A stretch of DNA of 7,201 nt from JBFHES01 sp041584015 (GTDB taxonomy: Bacteria; Bacteroidota; Bacteroidia; Bacteroidales; M50B96): positions 1 through 7,201 of the forward strand of contig JBFHES010000234.1 in NCBI GenBank assembly GCA_041584015.1. The letters run 5' to 3'. Each line of letters starts with the position of its first letter. Position 1 is the first letter of the stretch. The notes under the pieces were generated by a model that worked only from the letters and a program-made list of their open reading frames with translations, was not told where the DNA came from and searched no databases. Position numbers and translations under genes: made by a program. This document shows positions 1-6,360 of the stretch, in pieces.

Positions 1-630
1 GCTTTAGTTGGCACAGCCGAAGCACCAATGCTTGGAGAATCTATGGGATATTGGGTTACAACGCTGGCATTCTTTGGTGGCATTGCCATTATTGCCATTA
101 TTGATAAGTTCATCCCATCTGGCGAGAATCCACACGAAATAAAAAAGGTGGAAGATATGAATGTGGCCGATAAAAACAGGAAGCTCATGCGAATGGGCAT
201 GTTTACCGCTTTAGCTATTGCCATTCACAACTTCCCGGAAGGTTTAGCAACCTTCACGGCTGCTCTTACCGATCCAAGCCTGGGTATCGCCATTGCTGTT
301 GCTATTGCGATTCACAACATTCCTGAAGGTATTGCCGTGTCTGTTCCAATTTACTTTGCAACAAAAAACAAAAAGAAGGCATTTTGGTATTCATTCGGTT
401 CCGGACTTGCAGAGCCAGTTGGCGCCATGATTGGCTACCTAATATTACTGCCATTCTTAACTCCTGTGGTATTTGGAATTCTATTTGCTGCTGTAGCAGG
501 AATCATGGTCTTCATATCGCTGGACGAGCTTTTACCCGCTGCACAAGAATTTGGGGAGCATCATTTATCTATTTATGGTCTTATTGCCGGGATGGCAGTT
601 ATGGCCGTAAGCTTACTGCTCTTTGTATGA
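1..630 (+). CDS. zupT: ZupT-like ZIP family zinc/divalent metal transporter, 5' end outside the window
   Basis: Inner-membrane ZIP-family permease that imports Zn2+ and, in the E. coli ZupT type, other divalent metals. The frame is open from base 1, so the N-terminal part (roughly 60 residues by comparison with the ~257-residue E. coli protein) lies to the left; the ATG at 28 is internal. Two metal-site signatures of the family are visible on consecutive helices: HNFPEG (226-243) and HNIPEG (313-330), whose His and Glu residues line the binuclear metal site. The GLAEP helix follows, then SLDELLPAA and a final helix ending in LLLFV, matching the ZupT C-terminus. The loop before the first signature (about 115-185) is charged but holds only one His. 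The next gene starts 43 bp after the stop, so the two are probably co-transcribed. Family assignment is secure; metal preference is inferred. Confidence 0.93.
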   Translation, partial: ALVGTAEAPMLGESMGYWVTTLAFFGGIAIIAIIDKFIPSGENPHEIKKVEDMNVADKNRKLMRMGMFTALAIAIHNFPEGLATFTAALTDPSLGIAIAVAIAIHNIPEGIAVSVPIYFATKNKKKAFWYSFGSGLAEPVGAMIGYLILLPFLTPVVFGILFAAVAGIMVFISLDELLPAAQEFGEHHLSIYGLIAGMAVMAVSLLLFV

Positions 631-673
631 TCAAGGCCAATTTAAAAGCGAAACGTTAAAATACCTCTTAGAT

Positions 674-1063
674 ATGCAGCAATGGATTACCATATTCATT
701 TATAATCTGCCGCAAGACGCCTACATGATGAAATCCTTGCTGGAATCATACGACATTGCTGTATACCTAAAAGATGAGCTCACCATTCAAACAGATAATT
801 TTTTATCCAATGCGATGGGTGGTGTTAAAGTGCAAGTAAAATCTGCCGACATGTTACGCGCACAGCAGATATTGGAAGAACATGGCTACATCAAACCTAA
901 TGATAAAAATGATACTGATTTATGGGCCTGGATACAGAAAAAAGTAGCACACATACCGGTATTGAATAAAATGCATCCGGTGTTAGTGTTTATACTTATT
1001 GTTTCCCTCCTACTCTTTATGTTTGTATTTTATCCACTCATTATCGATAGTACATTTAAATAA
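674..1063 (+). CDS. Small DUF2007 domain protein with a C-terminal membrane helix
   Basis: A 129-residue protein. Residues 4-70 (WITIF... through ILEEHGY) match the pattern of DUF2007: an N-terminal strand, a helix with 'MMKSLLES' giving access to a 'DIAVYLKDE' strand, then a Gly-Gly strand (VKVQV) and a final helix with AQQILEEHG. The family is labelled a putative signal-transducing domain, without a demonstrated reaction. A hydrophobic helix at about 103-124 should anchor the protein in the inner membrane, with the domain probably cytoplasmic. I chose ATG 674 because the domain begins right after it; a TTG at 623 in the same frame would overlap the metal transporter by 8 bp and add 17 residues with no domain match. 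No Shine-Dalgarno is seen, as is common in Bacteroidota. Probably in one operon with the upstream ZupT-like gene. Confidence 0.8.
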   Translation: MQQWITIFIYNLPQDAYMMKSLLESYDIAVYLKDELTIQTDNFLSNAMGGVKVQVKSADMLRAQQILEEHGYIKPNDKNDTDLWAWIQKKVAHIPVLNKMHPVLVFILIVSLLLFMFVFYPLIIDSTFK

Positions 1064-1088
1064 TTTCCAAAGATTTCAAGTAGTTAAA

Positions 1089-1104
1089 AAACTGCCTCCG
1101 GTTT
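1089..1104 (+). terminator. Weak intrinsic terminator after the zupT-DUF2007 pair
   Basis: A 6-bp stem, AAACTG/CGGTTT with one T-G wobble and a CCTC loop, starts 25 bp after the DUF2007 stop and is followed by the T-rich run ATTTCATATT. The stem is short, so termination may be partial. Confidence 0.4.
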
Positions 1105-1149
1105 ATTTCATATTGTAAAACATACAACATCACCTAGCACGCTGTTGGC

Positions 1150-1178
1150 TTGTGCCTATAAATCTTTGTATAGGTTTA
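1150..1178 (+). promoter_or_regulatory. Candidate Bacteroidota-type promoter for the MFSD1-like gene
   Basis: The 236-bp gap 1064-1299 should hold the promoter of the following transporter gene. The best match to the Bacteroidota consensus TTG-N19-21-TAnnTTTG is TTG at 1150-1152 and TAGGTTTA at 1171-1178, with an 18-bp spacer and one mismatch in the -7 box. That would leave a leader of about 115 nt. A competing -7-like box, AATCTTTG (1161-1168), has no well-placed TTG. Just upstream, 1134-1158 can fold into an imperfect hairpin. This is a weak pattern match in AT-rich DNA. Confidence 0.25.
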
Positions 1179-1299
1179 CTTTAGTTATAAAAGCATAGTT
1201 CTATTTTGAAGATGCATTTGTTAAACAAAAAACAATTGCATTGCTATTAACACATTATATCTTACTTTTAATGCCTTAATAAAAAAACTCAGAACAAAT

Positions 1300-2736
1300 A
1301 TGAATGCAATTTCTAAATCTCTAAGAGATTCGAAAGGTGCCAGATGGGGTGCCCTTGCTGTCGTTTCATTCACCATGATGACAGGTTATTATATCAACTA
1401 TGTAATTTCTCCGCTTAAACCTTTATTCGAGGAATACATGGGTTGGAGTTCAACTGATTTTGGTTTCTGGAACAGTGCTTACGGTTGGTTTAACGTTTTC
1501 TTCCTAATGTTAATTTTTGGTGGAATCATCCTTGACAAGATGGGTGTGCGTTTTACTGGTATTGGAGCGAGTTTAACAATGATAGCTGGTACTGTCCTGC
1601 AGTACATTGCCATATCTGAAGTTATTCCAATGGATGGTGAAATTTTTGGTTATCCAATGCAAATTGCTGTTGGTGCCATTGGTTTTGGTGTTTTTGGTGT
1701 CGGAGTGGAAGTTGCCGGTATCACGGTTTCAAAAATTATTGTAAAATGGTTTAAAGGAAAAGAACTTGCATTGGCAATGGGTCTTGAAATGGCAACTGCA
1801 CGTATGGGTACGGCTTTAGCACTAGCACTTCCGTTTCCTATGGCAAAGTGGTTACATTTCCCTGCACCACAAGAGATCGTTGATAAAGTTGTAAATAAAG
1901 CTGATTACCTATTAGATATGGGTGATGGTACTTATCACATGTATAATGTGTCAGCTCCTGTAATGTTAGGTCTTGGGCTCTTAGTTGCTGGATTTGTTGC
2001 CTTTATATGGTATACCACCATGGACACGAAATTAGAAAAGTCTGAAGGTGTCAAGGATGAAATTAGCGAAGAAGATGAATTTAAGATTAGTGATATTCTA
2101 TTCATCATTAAAAACAAAGGTTTCTGGTTAATTGCTCTTCTTTGCGTATTATTCTATTCAGGAGTATTTCCATTCCTATATTATGCAACCGACTTAATGA
2201 TCAACAAGTATGATGTAGATCCTGATTTTGCAGGAACCATTCCTGGATTACTTCCTTTCGGTACAATATTATTAACGCCTATCTTTGGTTCTATCTACGA
2301 TAGAAAAGGTAAAGGTGCTACTATTATGTTGATTGGTTCAGTAATGCTATTAGTGGCTCATACCTTCTTCTCAATTCCAGGTTTGGATCATTATATTGTT
2401 GCCATTGCATTAATCCTTTTCTTGGGTGTAACGTTCTCGTTGGTTCCTTCAGCAATGTGGCCTTCCGTACCAAAAATAATTCCTGAGAAACAACTGGGTA
2501 CTGCTTATGCATTAATTTTCTGGGTGCAGAATTGGGGTCTTATGGGGATGCCATTGTTAATTGGCTGGGCTCTTGAGAAGTACGGAAAAACAGAAGGTGT
2601 TGTTGGATACGACTATACAGTACCTATGATGATTTTTGCTTCAACCGGATTACTTGCAATTATAATTGCTCTTGCGCTTAAAGCTGAAGACAAGAAAAAA
2701 GGTTACGGACTTGAATTACCGAATATCGAAAAATAA
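1300..2736 (+). CDS. Major facilitator superfamily transporter resembling the dipeptide transporter MFSD1
   Basis: A 478-residue inner-membrane carrier with about 12 hydrophobic helices. MFS motif A is present in both halves: GGIILDKMGVR at residues 74-84 and GSIYDRKGKG at 330-339. The closest family I recognise, from memory of the human protein, is MFSD1, the lysosomal dipeptide carrier: YGWFNV (61-66), WFKGKELALAMGL (150-162), ARMG (167-170), AMWPSVPKIIPEKQLGTAYA (385-404) and VQNWGL (409-414) line up with it in order. E137 and R168 keep the 31-residue spacing of the Glu and Arg I recall as binding the peptide termini in MFSD1. An extra-cytoplasmic loop (about 186-218) and an acidic central loop (242-262) are longer than minimal. 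Peptide transport is therefore inferred; oxalate/formate-type carriers are the main alternative. The gene is monocistronic by its flanks. The start has no Shine-Dalgarno but an A-rich leader. Confidence 0.85.
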   Translation: MNAISKSLRDSKGARWGALAVVSFTMMTGYYINYVISPLKPLFEEYMGWSSTDFGFWNSAYGWFNVFFLMLIFGGIILDKMGVRFTGIGASLTMIAGTVLQYIAISEVIPMDGEIFGYPMQIAVGAIGFGVFGVGVEVAGITVSKIIVKWFKGKELALAMGLEMATARMGTALALALPFPMAKWLHFPAPQEIVDKVVNKADYLLDMGDGTYHMYNVSAPVMLGLGLLVAGFVAFIWYTTMDTKLEKSEGVKDEISEEDEFKISDILFIIKNKGFWLIALLCVLFYSGVFPFLYYATDLMINKYDVDPDFAGTIPGLLPFGTILLTPIFGSIYDRKGKGATIMLIGSVMLLVAHTFFSIPGLDHYIVAIALILFLGVTFSLVPSAMWPSVPKIIPEKQLGTAYALIFWVQNWGLMGMPLLIGWALEKYGKTEGVVGYDYTVPMMIFASTGLLAIIIALALKAEDKKKGYGLELPNIEK

Positions 2737-2754
2737 AATATTTTCATACGTTTT

Positions 2755-2783
2755 AAAATCCCGCCAGCCAGCGGGATTTTTTT
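2755..2783 (+). terminator. Strong intrinsic terminator of the MFSD1-like gene
   Basis: A perfect 10-bp stem, AAAATCCCGC (2755-2764) with GCGGGATTTT (2771-2780), closes a 6-nt loop and runs into seven T residues. It lies 18 bp after the stop codon and separates this gene from the repeat-protein gene. Confidence 0.92.
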
Positions 2784-2941
2784 ATGTCTTTTTTGTTCGC
2801 TAACGAACACAACCTGGTCAGAATGAAACATAATTGCAACATTCCATTGTATTACACAAACCCATAACTATCTCATTTAGTTTACACTTACAACTTATGG
2901 CACAACTAATGTATAAGTGAACGCGATTAAATGATTAACCC

Positions 2942-2968
2942 CGATGCAGCATATAAAAACTTGCATCG
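2942..2968 (+). promoter_or_regulatory. Hairpin in the probable leader of the repeat-protein gene
   Basis: CGATGCA (2942-2948) pairs perfectly with TGCATCG (2962-2968) around a 13-nt A-rich loop. No T-run follows, so it is not an intrinsic terminator. It lies 27 bp before the Shine-Dalgarno of the next gene and could stabilise the mRNA or bind a regulator. The rest of the gap 2786-2994 shows no convincing promoter; a 6-bp inverted repeat, TGTTCG-N4-CGAACA, sits at 2794-2809. Confidence 0.35.
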
Positions 2969-2995
2969 TCATTCAATCAAAAAAAAACAAGAAAC

Positions 2996-3000
2996 GGAGG
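2996..3000 (+). promoter_or_regulatory. Strong Shine-Dalgarno that fixes the start at 3009
   Basis: GGAGG lies 8 nt before ATG 3009. A canonical site like this is not seen before the other plus-strand genes here. It decides against the in-frame ATG at 2931, whose 26 extra residues would also bury the signal peptide. Confidence 0.8.
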
Positions 3001-3008
3001 ATGTAATT

Positions 3009-3470
3009 ATGAAAACAGAAAATTTAAAAAACGGACTTTTAACCCTGGTCATAGTATTATTAGCAAGTACGGTAAGCTTTGCTGATGGAACAGAAAACTC
3101 AAAAGCAAAAAAATCATCTCAACCAGAAATTGAGATTATGGATGTGAACATACTGGAATTTGAGCTAGAACAAGTATTTGATTTATTGGAGGCAATAGTT
3201 CCTGATTTAGCGATGTTCCCATTCGAGAACGAACTACAAATTGAACATTGGATGAAAAATCCTTTACCAATGAACAATAATGCTTTTGAAGCCGAGTTAA
3301 GTATCGAGCAATGGATGCTATCGGGCGAACACCTAAACAAAATGAACAGTACCATTATAGAGCAAGAGCTTCCAATAGAACCATGGATGGTGCAACCTTT
3401 AGCAAACAATTCTGTCTCTTCAATTGAGCAAGAATTACCAATCGAAGATTGGATGTTAATAAGTCTTTAA
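3009..3470 (+). CDS. Small exported protein with four Glu-rich IExWM repeats, function unknown
   Basis: I do not recognise a characterised family. The 153-residue product has a Sec signal peptide: MKTENLKN, a hydrophobic core (about 9-20) and a likely cleavage after SFA (residue 25). The mature part is acidic. It contains four copies of [FI]-E-x-E-L-x-I-E-x-W-M at residues 72-82, 93-103, 117-127 and 139-149, spaced 21, 24 and 22 residues apart; a degenerate fifth copy may sit at 49-59 (LEFELEQVFDL). The last repeat ends four residues before the stop. There is no Cys in the mature part, no lipobox and no T9SS sorting domain, so the protein is probably periplasmic or released. Linkers vary and are rich in Asn, Pro and Met. 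The gene has its own strong ribosome binding site and terminator, so it is probably expressed alone. A repeated short amphipathic segment could bind a partner or a membrane; that is a guess. Confidence 0.82.
   Translation: MKTENLKNGLLTLVIVLLASTVSFADGTENSKAKKSSQPEIEIMDVNILEFELEQVFDLLEAIVPDLAMFPFENELQIEHWMKNPLPMNNNAFEAELSIEQWMLSGEHLNKMNSTIIEQELPIEPWMVQPLANNSVSSIEQELPIEDWMLISL
3222..3455 (+). repeat. Four-copy 33-bp coding repeat (FExELxIExWM units)
   Basis: Units lie at 3222-3254, 3285-3317, 3357-3389 and 3423-3455. All four keep Glu at positions 2, 4 and 8, Leu at 5, Ile at 7, Trp at 10 and Met at 11. Units 3 and 4 share 10 of 11 residues, yet four of those ten codons differ synonymously, so the copies are old and conserved at protein level and not a recent slippage product. 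Confidence 0.85.
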
Positions 3471-3518
3471 GAAACTCTCCTAATTAATTTTAGGTTAGTG
3501 TGGTTAGTTATACAGCAC

Positions 3519-3546
3519 ATCCCGCTCCAGGAGCGGGATTTTTTTT
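3519..3546 (+). terminator. Strong intrinsic terminator of the repeat-protein gene
   Basis: A perfect 9-bp stem, ATCCCGCTC (3519-3527) with GAGCGGGAT (3531-3539), encloses a 3-nt loop and is followed by a T-run to 3546. It starts 48 bp after the stop codon. Confidence 0.92.
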
Positions 3547-3644
3547 GTTCACTTTTTTAAAAAATCTATCGAAATAAATAAGCATTCAATAAAAGTTTTA
3601 ATAATTTCACAGATATAATATTAACAGTTAACAATTATTCAGAT

Positions 3645-4715
3645 ATGAAATTCTTAAACTTTGCATTGATTCTGTCACTGTTTGCAATACTAGCCTCTTG
3701 TGGCAACAGCAATTCTAAAAACGAATCTGCAGAATCAGATCAAACCATTGCTACCAAAATGCTTGCTAAAGCACAGAACTACTTTAAGCCACTACCCGCT
3801 GTTTCAGAAAACAAGCATAACTTGCCCAATGCAGCAAAAATTAAGCTAGGTAAAATTCTGTATTTCGATAAGCAATTATCAAAGGATGGGAACATAAGTT
3901 GTAATTCTTGTCATAACCTAAATACCTACGGAGTTGATAATTTACCGGTTTCTCCGGGAGATGATGGCACCCTTGGCACACGCAACTCCCCTACCGTATT
4001 TAATGCGTCATTTCATATTAAGCAGTTTTGGGATGGACGCGCTCAAGATGTGGAAGAACAGGCTGTAATGCCAATTACAAATCCAATAGAAATGGGCATG
4101 CCAACCGAGAAACTCGTACTTGAAAGAATAACGGGATCAGAATTATATAAGAAACTATTTGCAAGTGCGTTTCCAGAAGAAGAAACCCCAATCAACTATA
4201 AAAATGTTGGCAAGGCAATTGGTGCTTTTGAAAGAACACTATTAACGCCATCTAAATTTGACGAGTATCTTGTTGATGGTAAATCTCAACTAACGAACGA
4301 AGAATTAAATGGAATGCAGTCGTACATTTCATCTGGTTGCATAGCATGCCACAAAGGAAAATTATTAGGTGGCGATATTTTCTGGAAGTTTGGACTTTTT
4401 GCAAATTACTGGGAATTAACCAATAGTAAGATTATTGATAAAGGAAAGGCTGAAGTAACTCAAAACGAAGCTGATAATTATATTTTTAAAGTTCCATCAC
4501 TAAGAAACATTGAAATGACCTTTCCTTATTTTCATGATGGATCTGTAGCGTCATTGGCTGATGCTATTCGAATTATGGGCAAAACAGAAATGAATATGGA
4601 TTTAAATGATGAGGAGATTGAGGATATTATTTCATTTCTTAAAACCTTAACAGCCGATATACCTGAAGAAATTAAAGAAGAACCGGCGGAACTGAAGGAA
4701 CTTTACACTTTGTAA
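3645..4715 (+). CDS. Di-heme cytochrome c peroxidase (MauG/CcpA family) lipoprotein
   Basis: A 356-residue periplasmic enzyme of the family that reduces H2O2 to water with electrons from small redox carriers. The N-terminus is a lipoprotein signal with lipobox LASC, modified Cys at 19, so it should be membrane-anchored on the periplasmic side. Heme sites are CNSCH (86-90) and CIACH (232-236). Around them lie RNSPTVFN (113-120), FWDGRA (128-133), PSLRN (284-288) and PYFHDGS (294-300). Counting from the first heme, W129, Q139 and E149 fall where Pseudomonas CcpA has its bridging Trp and active-site Gln and Glu, and M311 suits the second-heme Met ligand (numbering recalled). The His that caps the first heme in resting CcpA aligns with D106 in SPGDDG. 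The tail after 337 is charged. The preceding gap has a TATAAT at 3614-3619 but no clear promoter. Peroxidase is likelier than a MauG-like maturase. Confidence 0.93.
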   Translation: MKFLNFALILSLFAILASCGNSNSKNESAESDQTIATKMLAKAQNYFKPLPAVSENKHNLPNAAKIKLGKILYFDKQLSKDGNISCNSCHNLNTYGVDNLPVSPGDDGTLGTRNSPTVFNASFHIKQFWDGRAQDVEEQAVMPITNPIEMGMPTEKLVLERITGSELYKKLFASAFPEEETPINYKNVGKAIGAFERTLLTPSKFDEYLVDGKSQLTNEELNGMQSYISSGCIACHKGKLLGGDIFWKFGLFANYWELTNSKIIDKGKAEVTQNEADNYIFKVPSLRNIEMTFPYFHDGSVASLADAIRIMGKTEMNMDLNDEEIEDIISFLKTLTADIPEEIKEEPAELKELYTL

Positions 4716-4739
4716 AGAATTAGGATAATCACATAAACA

Positions 4740-4773
4740 AACAAACCCTGAAAGTTGACTTTCAGGGTTTGTT
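4740..4773. terminator. Bidirectional terminator between convergent genes
   Basis: A perfect 15-bp stem (4740-4754 with 4759-4773) carries a TTGA loop. It lies 24 bp after the peroxidase stop and 37 bp after the stop of the converging minus-strand gene. On the minus strand it is followed by a T-rich run (TTGTTTATGT); on the plus strand the T-rich side is GTTTGTTGT. It should end transcription from both sides. Confidence 0.85.
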
Positions 4774-4810
4774 GTATCTATTAAGTTTGCTGCTTAAACA
4801 ATCATCAAAA

Positions 4811-6232
4811 TTATTGTTTCACAATTCTTCGAGAAAGTACTTGTGCATCCTCCCCTTCCATAGTAAGAATATAAATTCCATTAGGAAGATTTGAAAGATC
4901 CAATAAATCGCTGCCATTAACCTCTTTTGAGATAAGCTTTGTACCCACAATATTGTAAAGGTTTATCATCGAGCTGACATTTGCACTACCAAGATCAATA
5001 CGAATATTATCGGAAGTTGGATTTGGATACACGTTAATATTTGATTCCTCTACTGGCTCATTTCCTGTATATTCAATTTGTGAATAATAAGTATCAATAG
5101 CCATATAGTCCAACCACATTCCATTAATAAATATCTCAGCAGAATAGTCCGTCAACATAGCACTAAAAAACAAATAGACTTCTTCGTCATCAAAGAAATG
5201 AGGAAGCACCAAATCGCTCAGTAGCCAGTTATTGTCATGAGTTAAAGTCAATAACACTTCGTCCATCCAGGTAGATGTCATATCATCCCAACTCTCATTG
5301 GCAACATTTTCAACATGACCATCATTATCATATGAATACCTCGATTTGTAGCTTGGTCCCCAAACGGTATCTTGCCAATAATACTCAACTTCTTCCAGCA
5401 ACTTATTGTCTGCAGAATATATTCGCTCGGTCTTCATACTATTCTGCCAATCTGTACCTGTCCAGTTTGAACTAATTTTTTCAAGAAGTAAACCTGCTAA
5501 ATTATACGAATAATCGTCCTTAGAGGAAACAAACCATGTTGCTCCAAAGGAATCCCAATTATAAGTCATTGCCTGCTCAATACTATTATCGGTATTGAAG
5601 GTTTTCAAAGTTTTATAAATAATATCCCACGCTAAAGAAAGCTCGTTCCAATCGTAAATCATTTGAAGTGTATCATTATGATTTGCATCATAGAAAAATT
5701 CTTCCTTATGTTCGGGTTCCCAGTTTTCAATATTCGACTCCCAACCGTAATTTGTATAAACGGAAACCAGGTCATCAGCATTATAAGTAAAGGCTTCTTT
5801 CCAATCATATGTCCATACACCAGATGATGCATATATTTCTTGAAAAACTATTGAATCCAACAAGTTTGAGCTGCCATAAAAATACTCAGTGCTGTCGCCA
5901 ATCTCAAATTCCATACTGGTGTCGTTCCAGCCAGCTGATGTATACACGGTATTTAATCCAAACTCATTGTAATCGTAGCTTTCTTTAGCACTTATTTCCC
6001 AGCTGGAAGTGATAAAACTATATTGGTCTAAAATAATGCTATCCAATCTCATTTTAGCTACCAAAGCATCTTTGTTTGCATTTAATACATTCACATGCTC
6101 AACCTTTTCGGCAGATTCAAGTTTCTGCAAATTCTTTAAATCGAATACATATTGTCTACCCTTAGTTTGAGCAATCAACGATCCTCCAATAAGCAGGATA
6201 GCAAGCATTAAGTAAATTCTCTTCATAATCAT
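4811..6232 (-). CDS. Secreted Tyr/Trp-repeat protein with a T9SS type A sorting domain
   Basis: A 473-residue protein for export across both membranes. Signal peptide: MIMKRIY, a hydrophobic core, probable cleavage between A21 and Q22. Residues 86-331 hold about eight units of 29-32 residues that begin with Tyr or Phe then often Asn/Asp, and contain a Trp pair about 5-7 residues apart and usually a Lys near the end, like YD repeats but richer in Trp. Next comes a module with HDNNW (332-336), LVLP (341-344) and DTYYS (380-384). Residues 398-473 are a T9SS C-terminal sorting domain: VYPNPTSDNIRI, a mid-domain LYNIVGTKL, then LSNLPNGIYIL and a basic end RRIVKQ. T9SS normally removes this domain and attaches or releases the protein. 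Trp/Tyr-rich repeats suggest glycan or surface contact, which is only inference. ATG 6226 is an equally good start. The upstream paralogue lies 128 bp away on the same strand. Confidence 0.85.
   Translation of the reverse strand: MIMKRIYLMLAILLIGGSLIAQTKGRQYVFDLKNLQKLESAEKVEHVNVLNANKDALVAKMRLDSIILDQYSFITSSWEISAKESYDYNEFGLNTVYTSAGWNDTSMEFEIGDSTEYFYGSSNLLDSIVFQEIYASSGVWTYDWKEAFTYNADDLVSVYTNYGWESNIENWEPEHKEEFFYDANHNDTLQMIYDWNELSLAWDIIYKTLKTFNTDNSIEQAMTYNWDSFGATWFVSSKDDYSYNLAGLLLEKISSNWTGTDWQNSMKTERIYSADNKLLEEVEYYWQDTVWGPSYKSRYSYDNDGHVENVANESWDDMTSTWMDEVLLTLTHDNNWLLSDLVLPHFFDDEEVYLFFSAMLTDYSAEIFINGMWLDYMAIDTYYSQIEYTGNEPVEESNINVYPNPTSDNIRIDLGSANVSSMINLYNIVGTKLISKEVNGSDLLDLSNLPNGIYILTMEGEDAQVLSRRIVKQ
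4814..5041 (-). other. T9SS type A sorting domain of the full-length repeat protein
   Basis: Residues 398-473. It shows the standard order for this domain: a YPNP motif followed by a short strand (NIRIDL), a central strand pair around YNIVG, a D-L-S-x-L-P-x-G-x-Y block, and a short basic C-terminus. The presence of this domain implies that the genome encodes the Por/T9SS machinery. Confidence 0.9.
5240..5977 (-). repeat. About eight diverged ~30-residue Tyr/Trp coding repeats
   Basis: My unit borders in protein residues are 86-117, 118-149, 150-180, 181-211, 212-242, 243-271, 272-300 and 301-331. Most units open with Y/F-x-x-[DNS] and carry W-x(4-7)-W in the second half, followed by a charged stretch. 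Units are alike in pattern but not in bases, so the array is old. Borders are by eye. Confidence 0.65.
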
Positions 6233-6360
6233 AGTATTTTAGTGTTAATAATCTAACAGTAAATAGAATCGATTGTTTTATGAACACAAATCACGTAGCA
6301 CGATTTACAAACGTTTGCGACATGAAACTTTTCCATCGATTCATCTAGTTGCAAAAGCAA
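6233..6360 (-). other. Gap between the two T9SS repeat-protein genes
   Basis: No terminator is visible after the upstream gene on the minus strand, so read-through into the downstream paralogue is likely. The only promoter-like pair is TTG (complement of 6287-6289) with TCTATTTA (complement of 6260-6267) at a 19-bp spacer; the -7 box matches only four of six fixed positions. A perfect 10-bp palindrome, CAAACGTTTG, lies at 6308-6317. Confidence 0.3.

Noticed and set aside
384..659. Second plus-strand frame within and beyond the ZupT-like gene
   Set aside because: It overlaps the metal-transporter frame, is rich in Arg, Cys and Trp as out-of-frame translations are, and ends inside the next gene's leader.
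1131..1141. CACCTAGCACG here and CACGTAGCACG at 6292-6302 as a shared regulatory element
   Set aside because: An 11-13 bp near match between two intergenic sites is expected by chance in 7 kb on two strands, and the flanks do not agree.
1134..1158. Imperfect hairpin as a terminator of the zupT-DUF2007 operon
   Set aside because: The stem has a bulge, the loop side contains unpaired bases, and no proper T-run follows; the hairpin at 1089-1104 is the better candidate.
2794..2809. Inverted repeat TGTTCG-N4-CGAACA as a LexA-type SOS box
   Set aside because: The half-sites are in the opposite order to the Gram-positive-type box CGAAC-N4-GTTCG, it lies about 200 bp before the next start, and no SOS gene is nearby.
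2931..3008. Longer version of the repeat protein starting at ATG 2931
   Set aside because: The 26 extra residues are polar and basic, would place the signal peptide internally, and would put the strong Shine-Dalgarno inside the coding region.
3119..3409. Open minus-strand frame of 96 codons inside the repeat-protein gene
   Set aside because: It is Ser/Ile/Cys-rich, repeats only because the coding strand does, and has no start signals; it is the antisense of the real gene.
3009..3470. Multi-core RiPP precursor (graspetide-like) because of the repeated Glu-rich motif
   Set aside because: It has a Sec signal peptide, not a RiPP leader, the gene is flanked by terminators, and no ATP-grasp, radical SAM, protease or exporter gene is adjacent.
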